Of a stretch of 64,000 bases of DNA, positions 43,058 to 51,341 are shown piece after piece. Numbering within the stretch: the stretch's first letter is position 1; the number at the start of each line of letters is the position of its first letter. Source of the stretch: JAICJC01 sp963709425 (GTDB lineage Bacteria; Actinomycetota; Thermoleophilia; Gaiellales; JAICJC01); contig CAVPWG010000004.1 in assembly GCA_963709425.1 (NCBI GenBank), positions 124,001 through 188,000 of the forward strand, given 5' to 3'. The notes beneath the pieces are model-generated. The model did not search any database and was not told where the DNA came from. It was given only the letters and a program-made list of their open reading frames with translations. Both the position numbers and the translations under genes were made by a program.

Positions 43058-43846
43058 TCAGGCCGCGGCGAGCTCGAGGACGGCGGCGTGGATGGCGCCG
43101 CCGCAGGTGGTGAGGCACGAGCCGTCGTGGGCGAGCGGCGAGCCGTCGAGCTGGGTCATCGTCCCGCCCGCCTCGCGGACGATCGGCTCGAGCGGCAGGT
43201 AGTCCCAGACCGCGACGATCGGGTCGACCATCACCTGGGCCGCCCCGCGGGCCACGAGCATGTGGCCCCAGAAGTCGCCCAGGCTGCGGTCGCGCCAGCA
43301 GCTCTCGGCCAGCCTGCGGTAGAGCTCGAACCGGCCGTATCTGGTCATGCTGCGAAGGCCCGACGACGTGACGACCGCCTCGTCGAGCGGGGTCTCGCGG
43401 ACGGCGATCGGCTCGCCGTTCATCCGCGCGCCGGCGCCGTCGGCGGCGTCGTAGGTCTCGCCCAGCGCCGGGACATGGCACACACCGAGCACGGCGCGGC
43501 CGTCGACCCGGAGGCCGACGAGCGTCGCCCAGAGCGGGATCCCGACCATGTAGCTGTGCGTCGAGTCGATCGGGTCGATCACCCAGGTGCGGGCGCCGGA
43601 GCCGGCCGGGCCTCCCGTGGCGGCCGTGTGGCCGCCCTCCTCGCCGAGCACGTCGTCGTCGGGCCGGGCCTCGGCCAGCCGGGCCCGGATCGCTGCCTCG
43701 GCGGCGAGGTCGGCCTCGGTCACCCAGCTCCCGTCGCGCTTGCGGGTCGGCGCGGGGATGCGGCGGAAGCGCTCAAGCGCCTCGGCGCCGCCGAGCCCGG
43801 CCAGCTCCTTCGCGAGGGCGAGGTCGCCGGCCCAGCCGTCGCTCAC
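43058..43846 (-). CDS. Inositol monophosphatase-family phosphatase
   Basis: 262 aa. Metal-binding motifs of the IMPase/FBPase fold are present: GEEGGH (about 68-73), WVIDPIDSTHSYMVG with DPxDST (about 88-100), and the late VWDYLPLEPIVREAGG. The family includes inositol monophosphatase and HisN-type histidinol-phosphatases; the residues around DPIDST lean to HisN-like enzymes but do not decide it. ATG overlaps the pyrF stop (ATGA). Confidence 0.87.
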   Translation of the reverse strand: MSDGWAGDLALAKELAGLGGAEALERFRRIPAPTRKRDGSWVTEADLAAEAAIRARLAEARPDDDVLGEEGGHTAATGGPAGSGARTWVIDPIDSTHSYMVGIPLWATLVGLRVDGRAVLGVCHVPALGETYDAADGAGARMNGEPIAVRETPLDEAVVTSSGLRSMTRYGRFELYRRLAESCWRDRSLGDFWGHMLVARGAAQVMVDPIVAVWDYLPLEPIVREAGGTMTQLDGSPLAHDGSCLTTCGGAIHAAVLELAAA

Positions 43847-44721
43847 GCGGGGACCGCGGCGCGACGCAGCTCTGCCGCGGCGGTTCTGACTCCCTGCTGC
43901 CAGTCTCCCCCACGCTCCCGCCAGGCGTAGATCACCGAGCGCGCGGCAACGACGAGACCGCCGGCGGGATGGTCGCGGAAGGCGGCGTGCAGGTCACCGG
44001 CGGCGCCGCCCTGGGCGCCGACGCCGGGGAGCAGGAGCGGCTGGTGCGGCATGAGGTCTCGGGCCCGCGCGACCGCCTCGGGCCAGGTCGCGCCGACGAC
44101 GGCTCCGACGGCCGAGAGCCCCGATTCACCCACGAACGGCGCGCCCCAGCCGGCGATCAGCTCGGCGGTGCGCTCCCAGACGGGGCGGCCGTCCGCCAGC
44201 GCGGCCTCCTGGAGGTCGGTGCTGCCGGGGTTGGAGGTGCGCGCGAGCACGAAGACGCCGGCCCCGTCGTGGCACGCGGCGAAGAACGGCTCGAGCGAGT
44301 CGCCGCCGAGGTACGGGTTGACGGTCACGGCGTCCGCCACCGGCGGGCCGCCGTCGCGGCGGTAGACCCATGCCTGGGCGTAGGCCTCGGCCGTCGAGCC
44401 GATGTCGCCGCGCTTGGCGTCGGCGATCACCAGGAGGGCGGCGTCGCGGGCGTGGGCGCACACCCGCTCGAGCGCCGTCAGGCCCGGGCCTCCCAGCGCC
44501 TCGAAGAACGCGACCTGGGGCTTCACGGCCGAGACGTGGTCGGCGACGGCGTCGATCACGCCCGTGCAGAAGCGCTCGTAGGCTCGGGCGCGGCCGGCCG
44601 GGCCGGGGTGCAGGCCGGCGATGAGCGCCGGCGGCAGGAGCTCGATGCGTGGGTCGAGGCCGACGCAGATGGTGCTGCCGGTCCGCTCGACCTGGGCCGC
44701 GAGGCGGTCGCCGAAGTTCAC
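43843..44721 (-). CDS. pyrF: Orotidine 5'-phosphate decarboxylase (type 2)
   Basis: 292 aa; last step of UMP synthesis. The N-terminal CVGLDPRIELLP, central VIADAKRGDIGSTAEAYA with the catalytic DxKxxD set, and LLLPGVGAQGG phosphate-binding loop match the longer actinobacterial PyrF form. Its ATG overlaps the end of the exonuclease gene (ATGA), and its own stop overlaps the phosphatase start, so three genes form one operon. Confidence 0.94.
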   Translation of the reverse strand: MNFGDRLAAQVERTGSTICVGLDPRIELLPPALIAGLHPGPAGRARAYERFCTGVIDAVADHVSAVKPQVAFFEALGGPGLTALERVCAHARDAALLVIADAKRGDIGSTAEAYAQAWVYRRDGGPPVADAVTVNPYLGGDSLEPFFAACHDGAGVFVLARTSNPGSTDLQEAALADGRPVWERTAELIAGWGAPFVGESGLSAVGAVVGATWPEAVARARDLMPHQPLLLPGVGAQGGAAGDLHAAFRDHPAGGLVVAARSVIYAWRERGGDWQQGVRTAAAELRRAAVPA

Positions 44722-46613
44722 GACCGTAAGGGTACCGCCCCTCGCAGCCGGACCACCCGCGGTGGCGCCGCCGCGATCGTCGCCGCATCGACCGCCACCG
44801 CCCGCAGCGCCCGCCCCGGCCGGACGAGGGCCGTCGCGACCAGCCGGGCCTGCTCTGCAGCGGTCGGCGAGAACGGCGCCTGCGGCGCAGCGATCCCGTG
44901 GGAGAGCGCGGCGAGGAGCGGCTCGACCTCGAGCCGGCCGTCACCGGCCCGCGGCAGCCGCCGCCGGGCCACCACCCGGCCGCCCGCGCACGCGAAGGCC
45001 TGCACGAAGCGGTCGTCGGTGTCGGGGGCGAGGATCACGCCGTGGCGCAGGCGCGCGCGGCGCAGGCGCTCGATGGTGCGGCCCGCGGTGCGAAGCGCCG
45101 AGAGCCGGTCGCGGGCCGCCGCGGCCTCCTCGTAGCGGTGCTCGGCGGAGAGGCGGCGCATCCGCTCGTCGAGGTGGGCCGCGGGAGCTCCGCCGGCGGG
45201 CTGCTCGAGCCACAGGCGTGTCTCCTCGACCGCGTCGGCATAGCGGTCAAGCCGCTCGCCGCCCCGGCACGGGGCGTGGCACGAGCCGAGGATGCCCGCC
45301 AGGCAGGTGCCGTCGTCGACTGGCAGCCGCGGCCGGCAGACGCGCAGGCCGAAGGCCGCACGCGCGGCGGCCGCCGCGGCGTCGGCCTGGGCCCGCGAGC
45401 GCAGCGGCCCCGCCGTCACCGTCCCGAGCGGTCCGGGCCCGGACGTGACGCGCAGCCGCGGCACCTGCTCGCCCAGGGTCAGCGTGAGATAGATGCCCGG
45501 CCCGGCCCGCGGCGCCCGCGAGTTGGCGGGAGGGCGCAGGCCGGCGATCAGCTCGAGCTCGAGCAGCGCCGCCTCGAACTCGGAGCCGAGCGGACGCGTC
45601 TCGATGCGGGTCGTGGCTTCGAGCGCGCGCTCGACCGGGGCCCGCAGCGCCCGGCCCGAGAAGTACGAGCGCACCCGGGCCCGCAGGTCGGTCGCCTTGC
45701 CGACGTAGAGCACGGCGTCGCCCGAGTCACGGAAGAGGTAGACCCCAGGCCCGGTCGGCGCCCCCGTGGCGAGCCCGCGCCGCGTTCGCACCCGGCGCCG
45801 CTCGGGCGCGCACAGGCCGATGACGTCGGCGACGGTGGCCGCGCCGCGCTCCTGCGCGAGGCCGAGCAGGCGCACCAGCACCTCGGCCGTGGCGAGCGCG
45901 TCGGGGAGGGCCCGGTGGCAGGGCCGCACCTCGGTGTCGAACCGCTCGGCGAGCGTGCCCAGGTTCATGCGCTCGAGCCGGTCGCCCATCAGCCGCCGGG
46001 CCAGCGCCACGGTGTCGATGACCGGCGCGGCCAGGCGGCCGCTGCGCAGGCGGGCCAGATCGGCGTCGACGAAGCCGATGTCGAAGCGCGCGTTGTGGGC
46101 GACGAGCACCGCACCGGCGCTGAACCGCAGGAACTCGTCGAGCACCGGCCCCACCCGCGGCCGCCCGCGGACATGGTGCTGGGTGATGCCGGTGATGGTC
46201 GTGATCTGGGCCGGGACCATGCAGCCGGGATCGACCAGGCGCTGCATCCTCGCGGCCTCGCTGAAACCACTCATGCGCACCGCCCCCAGCTCGACGATGC
46301 GGGAGACGCCCGCGCGCGTGCCGGTGGTCTCGAGGTCGAACACGACGTAGTCGGCCCGCTCGAGCGGGATGTCGAGCAGCGGCGCGACGTCCTCCCACTC
46401 GGCCAGCGCCACCTCGCCCGCCGAGCGCCACACGAGGCGCGGGTCGGCCCGGACGACCTCGTCGACCAGCTGGTGGACGAGCGCCGAGGGCGCGCTGCGC
46501 AGGGCGAAGAGGCATGCGGCCGCCTCGGTCAGCCCGACGGGTGCACGGCGCGTGCACAGGAGCTCGTGCAGGCGGTCCGCGCCGTCGAGCGTGAGCTGCG
46601 CGACCGCGGGCAT
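44718..46613 (-). CDS. DEDDh exonuclease fused to UvrC-like GIY-YIG nuclease
   Basis: 631 aa. After an N-terminal 85-residue helical segment, the DnaQ-type 3'-5' exonuclease domain has VFDLETTG, HNARFDIGF and HRALPDA (DEDDh residues, about 92-250). Then comes a GIY-YIG nuclease domain (GVYLFRDSGDAVLYVGKATDLRARVRSYF, about 290-320) as in UvrC/Cho, and a UVR-like helix (RRLSAEHRYEEAAAARDRL). Such DnaQ-UvrC fusions exist in mycobacteria and other actinobacteria and are thought to act in DNA repair. UvrC's own catalytic C-terminal RNase H domain is lacking. Confidence 0.9.
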   Translation of the reverse strand: MPAVAQLTLDGADRLHELLCTRRAPVGLTEAAACLFALRSAPSALVHQLVDEVVRADPRLVWRSAGEVALAEWEDVAPLLDIPLERADYVVFDLETTGTRAGVSRIVELGAVRMSGFSEAARMQRLVDPGCMVPAQITTITGITQHHVRGRPRVGPVLDEFLRFSAGAVLVAHNARFDIGFVDADLARLRSGRLAAPVIDTVALARRLMGDRLERMNLGTLAERFDTEVRPCHRALPDALATAEVLVRLLGLAQERGAATVADVIGLCAPERRRVRTRRGLATGAPTGPGVYLFRDSGDAVLYVGKATDLRARVRSYFSGRALRAPVERALEATTRIETRPLGSEFEAALLELELIAGLRPPANSRAPRAGPGIYLTLTLGEQVPRLRVTSGPGPLGTVTAGPLRSRAQADAAAAAARAAFGLRVCRPRLPVDDGTCLAGILGSCHAPCRGGERLDRYADAVEETRLWLEQPAGGAPAAHLDERMRRLSAEHRYEEAAAARDRLSALRTAGRTIERLRRARLRHGVILAPDTDDRFVQAFACAGGRVVARRRLPRAGDGRLEVEPLLAALSHGIAAPQAPFSPTAAEQARLVATALVRPGRALRAVAVDAATIAAAPPRVVRLRGAVPLRS

Positions 46614-46674
46614 CGAACATATGTTCGCACACCCTGCGGACGGCGGGACCCCGACCGAGGCCCTTAACCGACGC

Positions 46675-46707
46675 GAGCGCCCCCGCCAGCCCGGAGCGGG
46701 GACGCTC
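46675..46707 (-). terminator. Hairpin after the HU gene
   Basis: Arms GAGCGCCCCCGC and GCGGGGACGCTC with one mismatch and a 9-nt loop, located 14-46 nt downstream of the HU stop on the minus strand. No T-run follows, as is common in GC-rich genomes. Confidence 0.55.
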
Positions 46708-46720
46708 GAGCGTCACACGC

Positions 46721-46999
46721 CTACTGTTTGACGGCGGCCTTGAGTTGGCTACCGGCCGAGAACTTCGGCACCTTGCTGGCAGGAATCGTGACCTTCTGGG
46801 ACGGATTGCGCGGGTTCACACCCATCCGCGCCTTGCGCGCCTGCACGCTGAACTTGCCGAACCCGGTGAACGCCACCTCGTCGCCCTTCTGGAGGGCGTC
46901 CTTCACGGAATCGAGCACCGCGTCCAGCGCAACGCCCGCGTCCTTCTTGCTGAGGCCCGAGCGGGCGGCCACGGCGTCGATGAAATCGCTCTTCGTCAC
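46721..46999 (-). CDS. hup: DNA-binding protein HU
   Basis: 92 aa histone-like protein. TKSDFIDAVAARSGLSKKDA, the GFGKFSVQARKARMGVNPRN saddle and beta-arm, and VPKFSAGSQLKAAVKQ are classical HU. It lacks the long Lys/Ala-rich C-terminal tail found in mycobacterial HU. GTG 46999 has one of the strongest ribosome binding sites in the window (AGGAGGAG). Confidence 0.96.
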   Translation of the reverse strand: MTKSDFIDAVAARSGLSKKDAGVALDAVLDSVKDALQKGDEVAFTGFGKFSVQARKARMGVNPRNPSQKVTIPASKVPKFSAGSQLKAAVKQ

Positions 47000-47093
47000 G
47001 CGTCTCCTCCTGGGTCGTTGGTCCTGAAACGTGTGAAGCGGTCGCACCCTACCACCGGCATCGGACGGTCACAATCCGAATCCTGAAGCGGGA

Positions 47094-47651
47094 TCAGGCA
47101 GATTGCGACACGGTTGTGACGCCGAGGTCCGAGACGGTGAAGAGCGGGTGGAACGCCACGCCTGCCGCGGCCACCGCCTCGGCTCCCCCCTCCTCGCGGT
47201 CAACCACGCAAATTGCAGCACAAACGTCGAGCCCGGCCTCACGGAGCGCGGCGACGGCATCGAGCAGCGCGCCGCCCGACGTCACCACGTCCTCGACCAC
47301 GCAGACCCGGCGCCCCGCCTCGTAGACGCCCTCGAGGCGATTGGCCGTCCCGTAGTCCTTGGCGGCCTTCCGGACGATCACGTACGGCAGCCCCGACTCC
47401 ACCGAGGCGACCGCTGCGAGCGGCACCGCACCCAGCTCGGGCCCCGCCAGGAGCTCCGCTTGAGGCGCGCGCTCGCGCTGGAGCGCGGCGATCTCGCGGC
47501 CGAGGCCGGCGAGCAGCTCGGGGTCGGTCTCGAAGCGGTACTTGTCGAGGTAGTAGCGGCTGCGCCGCCCCGACCGAAGCACGAAGTCGCCCTCGAGGTA
47601 GGCCCGCTCGACGAGCCGGCGCCCCAGCTCGGCGCGGCCCGGCCCGGTCAC
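47094..47651 (-). CDS. pyrE: Orotate phosphoribosyltransferase
   Basis: 185 aa. The PRPP-binding motif is VCVVEDVVTSGGALLDAV; FVLRSGRRSRYYLDKY and AGPELGAVPLAAV are substrate-site signatures. Forms OMP from orotate and PRPP, upstream of pyrF in the pathway. ATG overlaps the stop of the small gene before it (ATGA). Confidence 0.94.
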   Translation of the reverse strand: MTGPGRAELGRRLVERAYLEGDFVLRSGRRSRYYLDKYRFETDPELLAGLGREIAALQRERAPQAELLAGPELGAVPLAAVASVESGLPYVIVRKAAKDYGTANRLEGVYEAGRRVCVVEDVVTSGGALLDAVAALREAGLDVCAAICVVDREEGGAEAVAAAGVAFHPLFTVSDLGVTTVSQSA

Positions 47652-47854
47652 CCCGCCTCTGCGAGGAGCTCGGTCGCGATCGGCAGCAGGGCGTCGGCGT
47701 CGGGCGAGCCCGTGCCGAGCGACATCATCGAGCCGTCGTCGAAGTAGAGGTCGACCCGCGTGCGGCTGCGGGCACTGCGGCGGCGGTAGAGCATCGTCCC
47801 GGCGAAGGAGCCGGCGCCGACCAGCACGCCCACGACGAGGCGGCGCCTAGGCAT
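47648..47854 (-). CDS. Small membrane-anchored protein, 68 aa
   Basis: RRRLVVGVLVGAGSFAGTMLYRRR is a short N-terminal anchor flanked by arginines; the rest is soluble (VDLYFDDGSMMSLGTGSPDADALLPIATELL). No family recognised. Between the roadblock gene (8-bp overlap) and pyrE (ATGA overlap), so its expression is tied to both. Confidence 0.65.
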   Translation of the reverse strand: MPRRRLVVGVLVGAGSFAGTMLYRRRSARSRTRVDLYFDDGSMMSLGTGSPDADALLPIATELLAEAG

Positions 47855-48218
47855 CGGCCGCCTCCTCCTTCGAGGCGCCGTTCTCGACCTGGCGCAGGAG
47901 CGTCTTCAGGTCGTAGAACACGAGGCCCACGGTCGGGTCGGGCCCGGTCGTCGCGACGGCGAGCCGGCCGGAGTCGACCACGACGAACACGCTGCCGTCG
48001 GGGGTCGCCGCCTGGAGCTGCGCGAGCGCCTCGCGGCCGAGGTCGCTGCGCACTCCGTCGGCCCGCGACACGAGGTCGCTGGCCAGCCGGGCGACGCGCT
48101 CGGAACGCCCGTCGGGCAGCGTCGAGGCGAGCGGAGATCCGTCGGCGGCGGCGAGGACGACGGTCTCGATCTGGGTCGAGAGCTCCTTCAGCTCGCGTAT
48201 GGCCGTGGCCGGATCCAT
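47847..48218 (-). CDS. Roadblock/LC7 domain protein
   Basis: 123 aa. The roadblock fold is indicated by IETVVLAAADGSPLASTL at the N-terminal strand-turn and FVVVDSGRLAVATTGPDPTVGLVFYDLKTLL at the end. In bacteria these proteins often regulate small Ras-like GTPases (MglB-type GAPs), but no such GTPase gene is visible nearby. A TAGCGT box lies 7 nt before the ATG, so this is a leaderless start and first gene of the operon with pyrE. Confidence 0.82.
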   Translation of the reverse strand: MDPATAIRELKELSTQIETVVLAAADGSPLASTLPDGRSERVARLASDLVSRADGVRSDLGREALAQLQAATPDGSVFVVVDSGRLAVATTGPDPTVGLVFYDLKTLLRQVENGASKEEAADA

Positions 48219-48225
48219 TCAGATG

Positions 48226-48231
48226 ACGCTA
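48226..48231 (-). promoter_or_regulatory. -10 box of leaderless roadblock gene
   Basis: TAGCGT on the minus strand, 7 nt before ATG 48218; faces the plus-strand box at 48243-48248. Confidence 0.5.
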
Positions 48232-48242
48232 GCACATGCCGA

Positions 48243-48248
48243 TAAGCT
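48243..48248 (+). promoter_or_regulatory. -10 box of leaderless yihY-like gene
   Basis: TAAGCT, 8 nt before GTG 48257. Confidence 0.45.
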
Positions 48249-48256
48249 CACCCGCA

Positions 48257-49126
48257 GTGGCGACGCCCGCCCAGACCGTTCTGCGTCCGCTGCGCAATGC
48301 GGCCCGCCAGGGCCATCCCGTGATCTCGAAGTTCCTTCAGGATCGGGGCCCGCATCTGGCGGCCATGGTGGCGTACTACGCGCTGCTCTCGCTCGTGCCG
48401 TTCATGTTCCTGGCACTGTCTGTCCTGGGGTTCTTCGGGCAGATCTCGGCCGGGTCGTACCTGATCCGCGAGCTTGGCCACTACCTGCCCGGCCAGTCGA
48501 CGAACGACCTCCTGCGGCCGGTGCGGCAGGTGCAGGCGAACGCCGGGACGCTCGGCGTGATCGGCTTGTTCGGCATCCTCTGGGCGTCGCTCGGGTTCTA
48601 CTCGGCGCTCGAGTCGGCGCTCAACATCGTCTTCCGTGTCCAGAACCGCGCGTTCCTGCACCAGAAGTGGGTCACGTTCGTCCTGGTGATGGTGTCGCTG
48701 GTGGTGCTGTTCGCGTCGCTCCTCACGACGATCGCTGCGACCGGCTGGGTCGACCGGCACGTGCCGCACCTGATCCACCTCAACATCGCCGCGTATCTGG
48801 CGACGATGGCGGCGTCGTCGATCGGCTCGTTCCTCTTCCTCGCCGCCGTCTACCGCTACCTCACGAACGTCGAGCTCCACCGCGGGGACGTCTGGCCGGG
48901 CGCGGTCGTGGGGACGGTGCTCTTTCAGATCTCGTTCCAGGCGCTCCCGCTCTACCTGCGCTTCTCGGATCAGCTGCTCGCGCTGCGGGCGTTCGGCGGC
49001 CTGGTCATCCTGCTCGTCTGGCTCTACCTGATGGCGAACATCATCGTGCTGGGCGCCGAGATCAACTGGTCCTACTGGTCGCGGCGGCAGCCGGCGACGG
49101 AGGAGGAGCTGGCCGGCCTCGCCTAG
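48257..49126 (+). CDS. YihY/BrkB-family membrane protein
   Basis: 289 aa with six membrane helices. AAMVAYYALLSLVPFMFLALSVLGF, ASLGFYSALESALNIVF and FGGLVILLVWLYLMANIIVLGAEIN are family signatures. Once called virulence factor BrkB or ribonuclease BN, the family is now seen as an inner-membrane transporter-like group of unknown substrate. GTG 48257 chosen from the TAAGCT promoter; ATG 48236 would lie upstream of this box. Confidence 0.87.
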   Translation: MATPAQTVLRPLRNAARQGHPVISKFLQDRGPHLAAMVAYYALLSLVPFMFLALSVLGFFGQISAGSYLIRELGHYLPGQSTNDLLRPVRQVQANAGTLGVIGLFGILWASLGFYSALESALNIVFRVQNRAFLHQKWVTFVLVMVSLVVLFASLLTTIAATGWVDRHVPHLIHLNIAAYLATMAASSIGSFLFLAAVYRYLTNVELHRGDVWPGAVVGTVLFQISFQALPLYLRFSDQLLALRAFGGLVILLVWLYLMANIIVLGAEINWSYWSRRQPATEEELAGLA

Positions 49127-49190
49127 TGCAAAGACGGGGTCAGGCACTCATTTTGCACCGCGCAACATTGGGGTCTGACCCGTTATTGCA
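49127..49190. repeat. Two tandem 31-nt palindromic elements, copies 3 and 4
   Basis: 49127-49157 (TGCAAAGACGGGGTCAGGCA ... TTTTGCA, degenerate centre) and about 49161-49190 (GCAACATTGGGGTCTGACCC ... TTATTGCA). The first begins directly after the yihY stop; the second supplies the TAA stop codon of the rdgB gene on the opposite strand. Confidence 0.75.
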
Positions 49191-49746
49191 GGAGCGCGAG
49201 CAGGGTGCGGGCCGCGCGGGCGCGGTGGGAGATCGCGTCCTTCTCGCCGGGGGCCATCTCGGCCACCGTGCGGGTCTCGCCGTCCGGGACGAACGCCGGG
49301 TCGTAGCCGAAGCCGCCCGAGCCACGCGGAGCGTTGGCGAGCGTGCCGGTCAGCTCGCCGCGGGCGGTCACCTCGGCCCCGTCGGGCGCGATCGCGACCA
49401 GCTCGGCCACGTAGCGCACCCGGCGATCGTCGCTGTCCGCGAGCGCGGCGATCAGCTTCGCCAGGTTCTGCTCGTCGGTCGCGTCCTCGCCGGCGTACCG
49501 GGCCGAGCGGACGCCCGGCACGCCGCCGAGCGCCGCCGCCTCGATCCCCGAGTCGTCGGCCAGCACCCAGGCGGAGCCGCCGACCGCGGTGTGGACGTGG
49601 CGGGCCTTCAGCCTGGCGTTCTCGATGAACGTCTCGCCGGTCTCCTCCGGCAGGCCGGCCGCATACGTCTCAACCTCCCAGCCCTCGAGCAGCCGCCCGA
49701 GCTCGCGGGCCTTGTGGGCGTTGGCCGAGGCGAGAACGATCCTCAC
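49183..49746 (-). CDS. rdgB: XTP/dITP diphosphatase
   Basis: 187 aa house-cleaning nucleotide pyrophosphatase (HAM1/RdgB). RIVLASANAHKARELGRLL, ETFIENARLKAR, LADDSGIEAAALGGVPGVRSARYAG and GGFGYDPAFVPDGETRTVAEM are complete signatures. GTG 49746 overlaps the rph stop (GTGA). The murI-rph-rdgB order is common among bacteria. Confidence 0.95.
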   Translation of the reverse strand: MRIVLASANAHKARELGRLLEGWEVETYAAGLPEETGETFIENARLKARHVHTAVGGSAWVLADDSGIEAAALGGVPGVRSARYAGEDATDEQNLAKLIAALADSDDRRVRYVAELVAIAPDGAEVTARGELTGTLANAPRGSGGFGYDPAFVPDGETRTVAEMAPGEKDAISHRARAARTLLALLQ

Positions 49747-50468
49747 GCCGGCCCGGTGAGCACCCGCTCCTGCTCGCGCACGATCTCGCCGATGCCCCCG
49801 GCGGCCAGCTCGAGCATGCGGTCGAGCGACGCTCGCCCGAAGGGCGACTTCTCGGCCGTCGCCTGCACCTCGATCAGCTCGCCCGACCCGGTCATGACGA
49901 CGTTCATGTCGACCTCGGCCCGGCTGTCCTCGGCGTAGGGCAGGTCGAGCAGCACCTCGCCGTCGACGATCCCCACCGAGATCGCCGCGACCGCGTCGGT
50001 GAGCGGCGTCCGCGGCAGTGACCCGTTCCCGACCAGGCGCCGGAACGCGCTGGCGATGGCGACGTAGCCGCCGCAGATCGCCGCGCAGCGCGTGCCGCCG
50101 TCGGCCTGGATCACGTCGCAGTCGATCCACACCGTCCGCTCGCCCAGCGCCGCGAAGTCGACCACCGAGCGCAGCGACCGCCCGACGAGGCGCTGGATCT
50201 CGACCGTGCGGCCGTCCTGCTTGCCGCGGGTCGCGTCGCGCTGCTTGCGCTCGCCGGTGGATCCGGGGAGCATCCCGTACTCCGAGGTGACCCATCCGGT
50301 GCCGCGCCCGCGCATCCACGGCGGCACGGACTCCTCCACCATGGCCGTGCAGATGAGCCGCGTCGAGCCGATCTCGAAGAGGACGGAGCCGGTCGCCGAC
50401 GTGATGAAGTCGAGCTCCATCGTGATCGGGCGCATCTCGTCGGGCGCGCGCCCGTCGGCGCGGGTCAC
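49743..50468 (-). CDS. rph: Ribonuclease PH
   Basis: 241 aa 3'-5' phosphorolytic exoribonuclease for tRNA 3' maturation. RGRGTGWVTSEYGMLPGST, LGERTVWIDCDVIQADGGTRCAAICGGYVA and LDLPYAEDSRAEVDMNVVMT match the family. GTG 50468 overlaps the murI stop. Confidence 0.95.
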   Translation of the reverse strand: MTRADGRAPDEMRPITMELDFITSATGSVLFEIGSTRLICTAMVEESVPPWMRGRGTGWVTSEYGMLPGSTGERKQRDATRGKQDGRTVEIQRLVGRSLRSVVDFAALGERTVWIDCDVIQADGGTRCAAICGGYVAIASAFRRLVGNGSLPRTPLTDAVAAISVGIVDGEVLLDLPYAEDSRAEVDMNVVMTGSGELIEVQATAEKSPFGRASLDRMLELAAGGIGEIVREQERVLTGPA

Positions 50469-51289
50469 GCCGCCACCGCCAGCACGGCCGGGTCGACCCG
50501 CTCCACCTCGGTCAGCGGAAGCTGGAGGAAGCGGCCCGCCACCTCGCGGAACGCGGCCGGGTCGCCGGTGCACATGAACCGGTACGTGCCCTCGCGGCCC
50601 GTGTCGTTGGAGACGCCGCGGCGGGAGACCGTCTCGGCGGCCTCGCGGGCGATCTCCTCGGCCGACGTGATCAGCGTGACGCCGCGGCCGAAGATGCGCT
50701 GCAGCATCGGCCGGATGAGCGGGTAGTGGGTGCAGCCGAGGATGACGGTGTCGACGCCGGCCTCCTTCAGCTCCGCCGCGTAGCCGCGGGCGGCGTCGTG
50801 GAGCTCCTCGCCGTGGACGTCGCCGGATTGGATCAGCGGGACGAGCAGCGGGCAGGCCACCTGCGCCACCTCGATCCCGGCGTCGAGCAGGTGCACCGCC
50901 TGGGGATACCGCCCGCTGGCCACCGTCGCCTCGGTCGCCATCACGCCCACCCGGCGGGTGCGGGTGGCCTGCACGGCGGCGTGCGCCTCGGGTGTGATGA
51001 CGCCGATGAGCGGCACGGCGAACTGGCGCTGAAGGCCGGGGAGCGCGGACGCCGTGGCCGCGTTGCAGGCGACCACGATCAGCTTCACGTCGAGCGTCGC
51101 CAGGTGCGCGGCCACCTCGTGGGCGAACCGGGCGATCACGTCGGCCGGCTTCGGGCCGTACGGGAAGCGGTCCGGGTGGGAGTCGCCGAAATAGACGAAG
51201 TCCTCGTGCGGCAGCGTGACCAGGCACTCGTGGAGCACCGTGAGGCCGCCCACGCCGGAGTCGAACATGCCGATCGGGCGTGAATCCAT
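50465..51289 (-). CDS. murI: Glutamate racemase
   Basis: 274 aa. Supplies D-glutamate for peptidoglycan. Two catalytic cysteines lie in VVACNAATASAL and LGCTHYPLI; MFDSGVGGLTV and YFGDSHPDRFPYG are the binding elements (SHP in place of the more usual TAR). ATG 51289 has a TACACT box 7 nt upstream, and it leads the murI-rph-rdgB operon. Confidence 0.95.
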   Translation of the reverse strand: MDSRPIGMFDSGVGGLTVLHECLVTLPHEDFVYFGDSHPDRFPYGPKPADVIARFAHEVAAHLATLDVKLIVVACNAATASALPGLQRQFAVPLIGVITPEAHAAVQATRTRRVGVMATEATVASGRYPQAVHLLDAGIEVAQVACPLLVPLIQSGDVHGEELHDAARGYAAELKEAGVDTVILGCTHYPLIRPMLQRIFGRGVTLITSAEEIAREAAETVSRRGVSNDTGREGTYRFMCTGDPAAFREVAGRFLQLPLTEVERVDPAVLAVAA

Positions 51290-51296
51290 CCGCGGG

Positions 51297-51302
51297 AGTG
51301 TA
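51297..51302 (-). promoter_or_regulatory. -10 box of leaderless murI promoter
   Basis: TACACT on the minus strand, 7 nt before ATG 51289, back to back with the plus-strand box at 51329. Confidence 0.5.
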
Positions 51303-51328
51303 CGGGCGCCGCCGAACGGCACGCCCGA

Positions 51329-51334
51329 TAACGT
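51329..51334 (+). promoter_or_regulatory. -10 box of leaderless S9 peptidase gene
   Basis: TAACGT, 7 nt before GTG 51342. Confidence 0.5.
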
Positions 51335-51341
51335 TCCCGCC

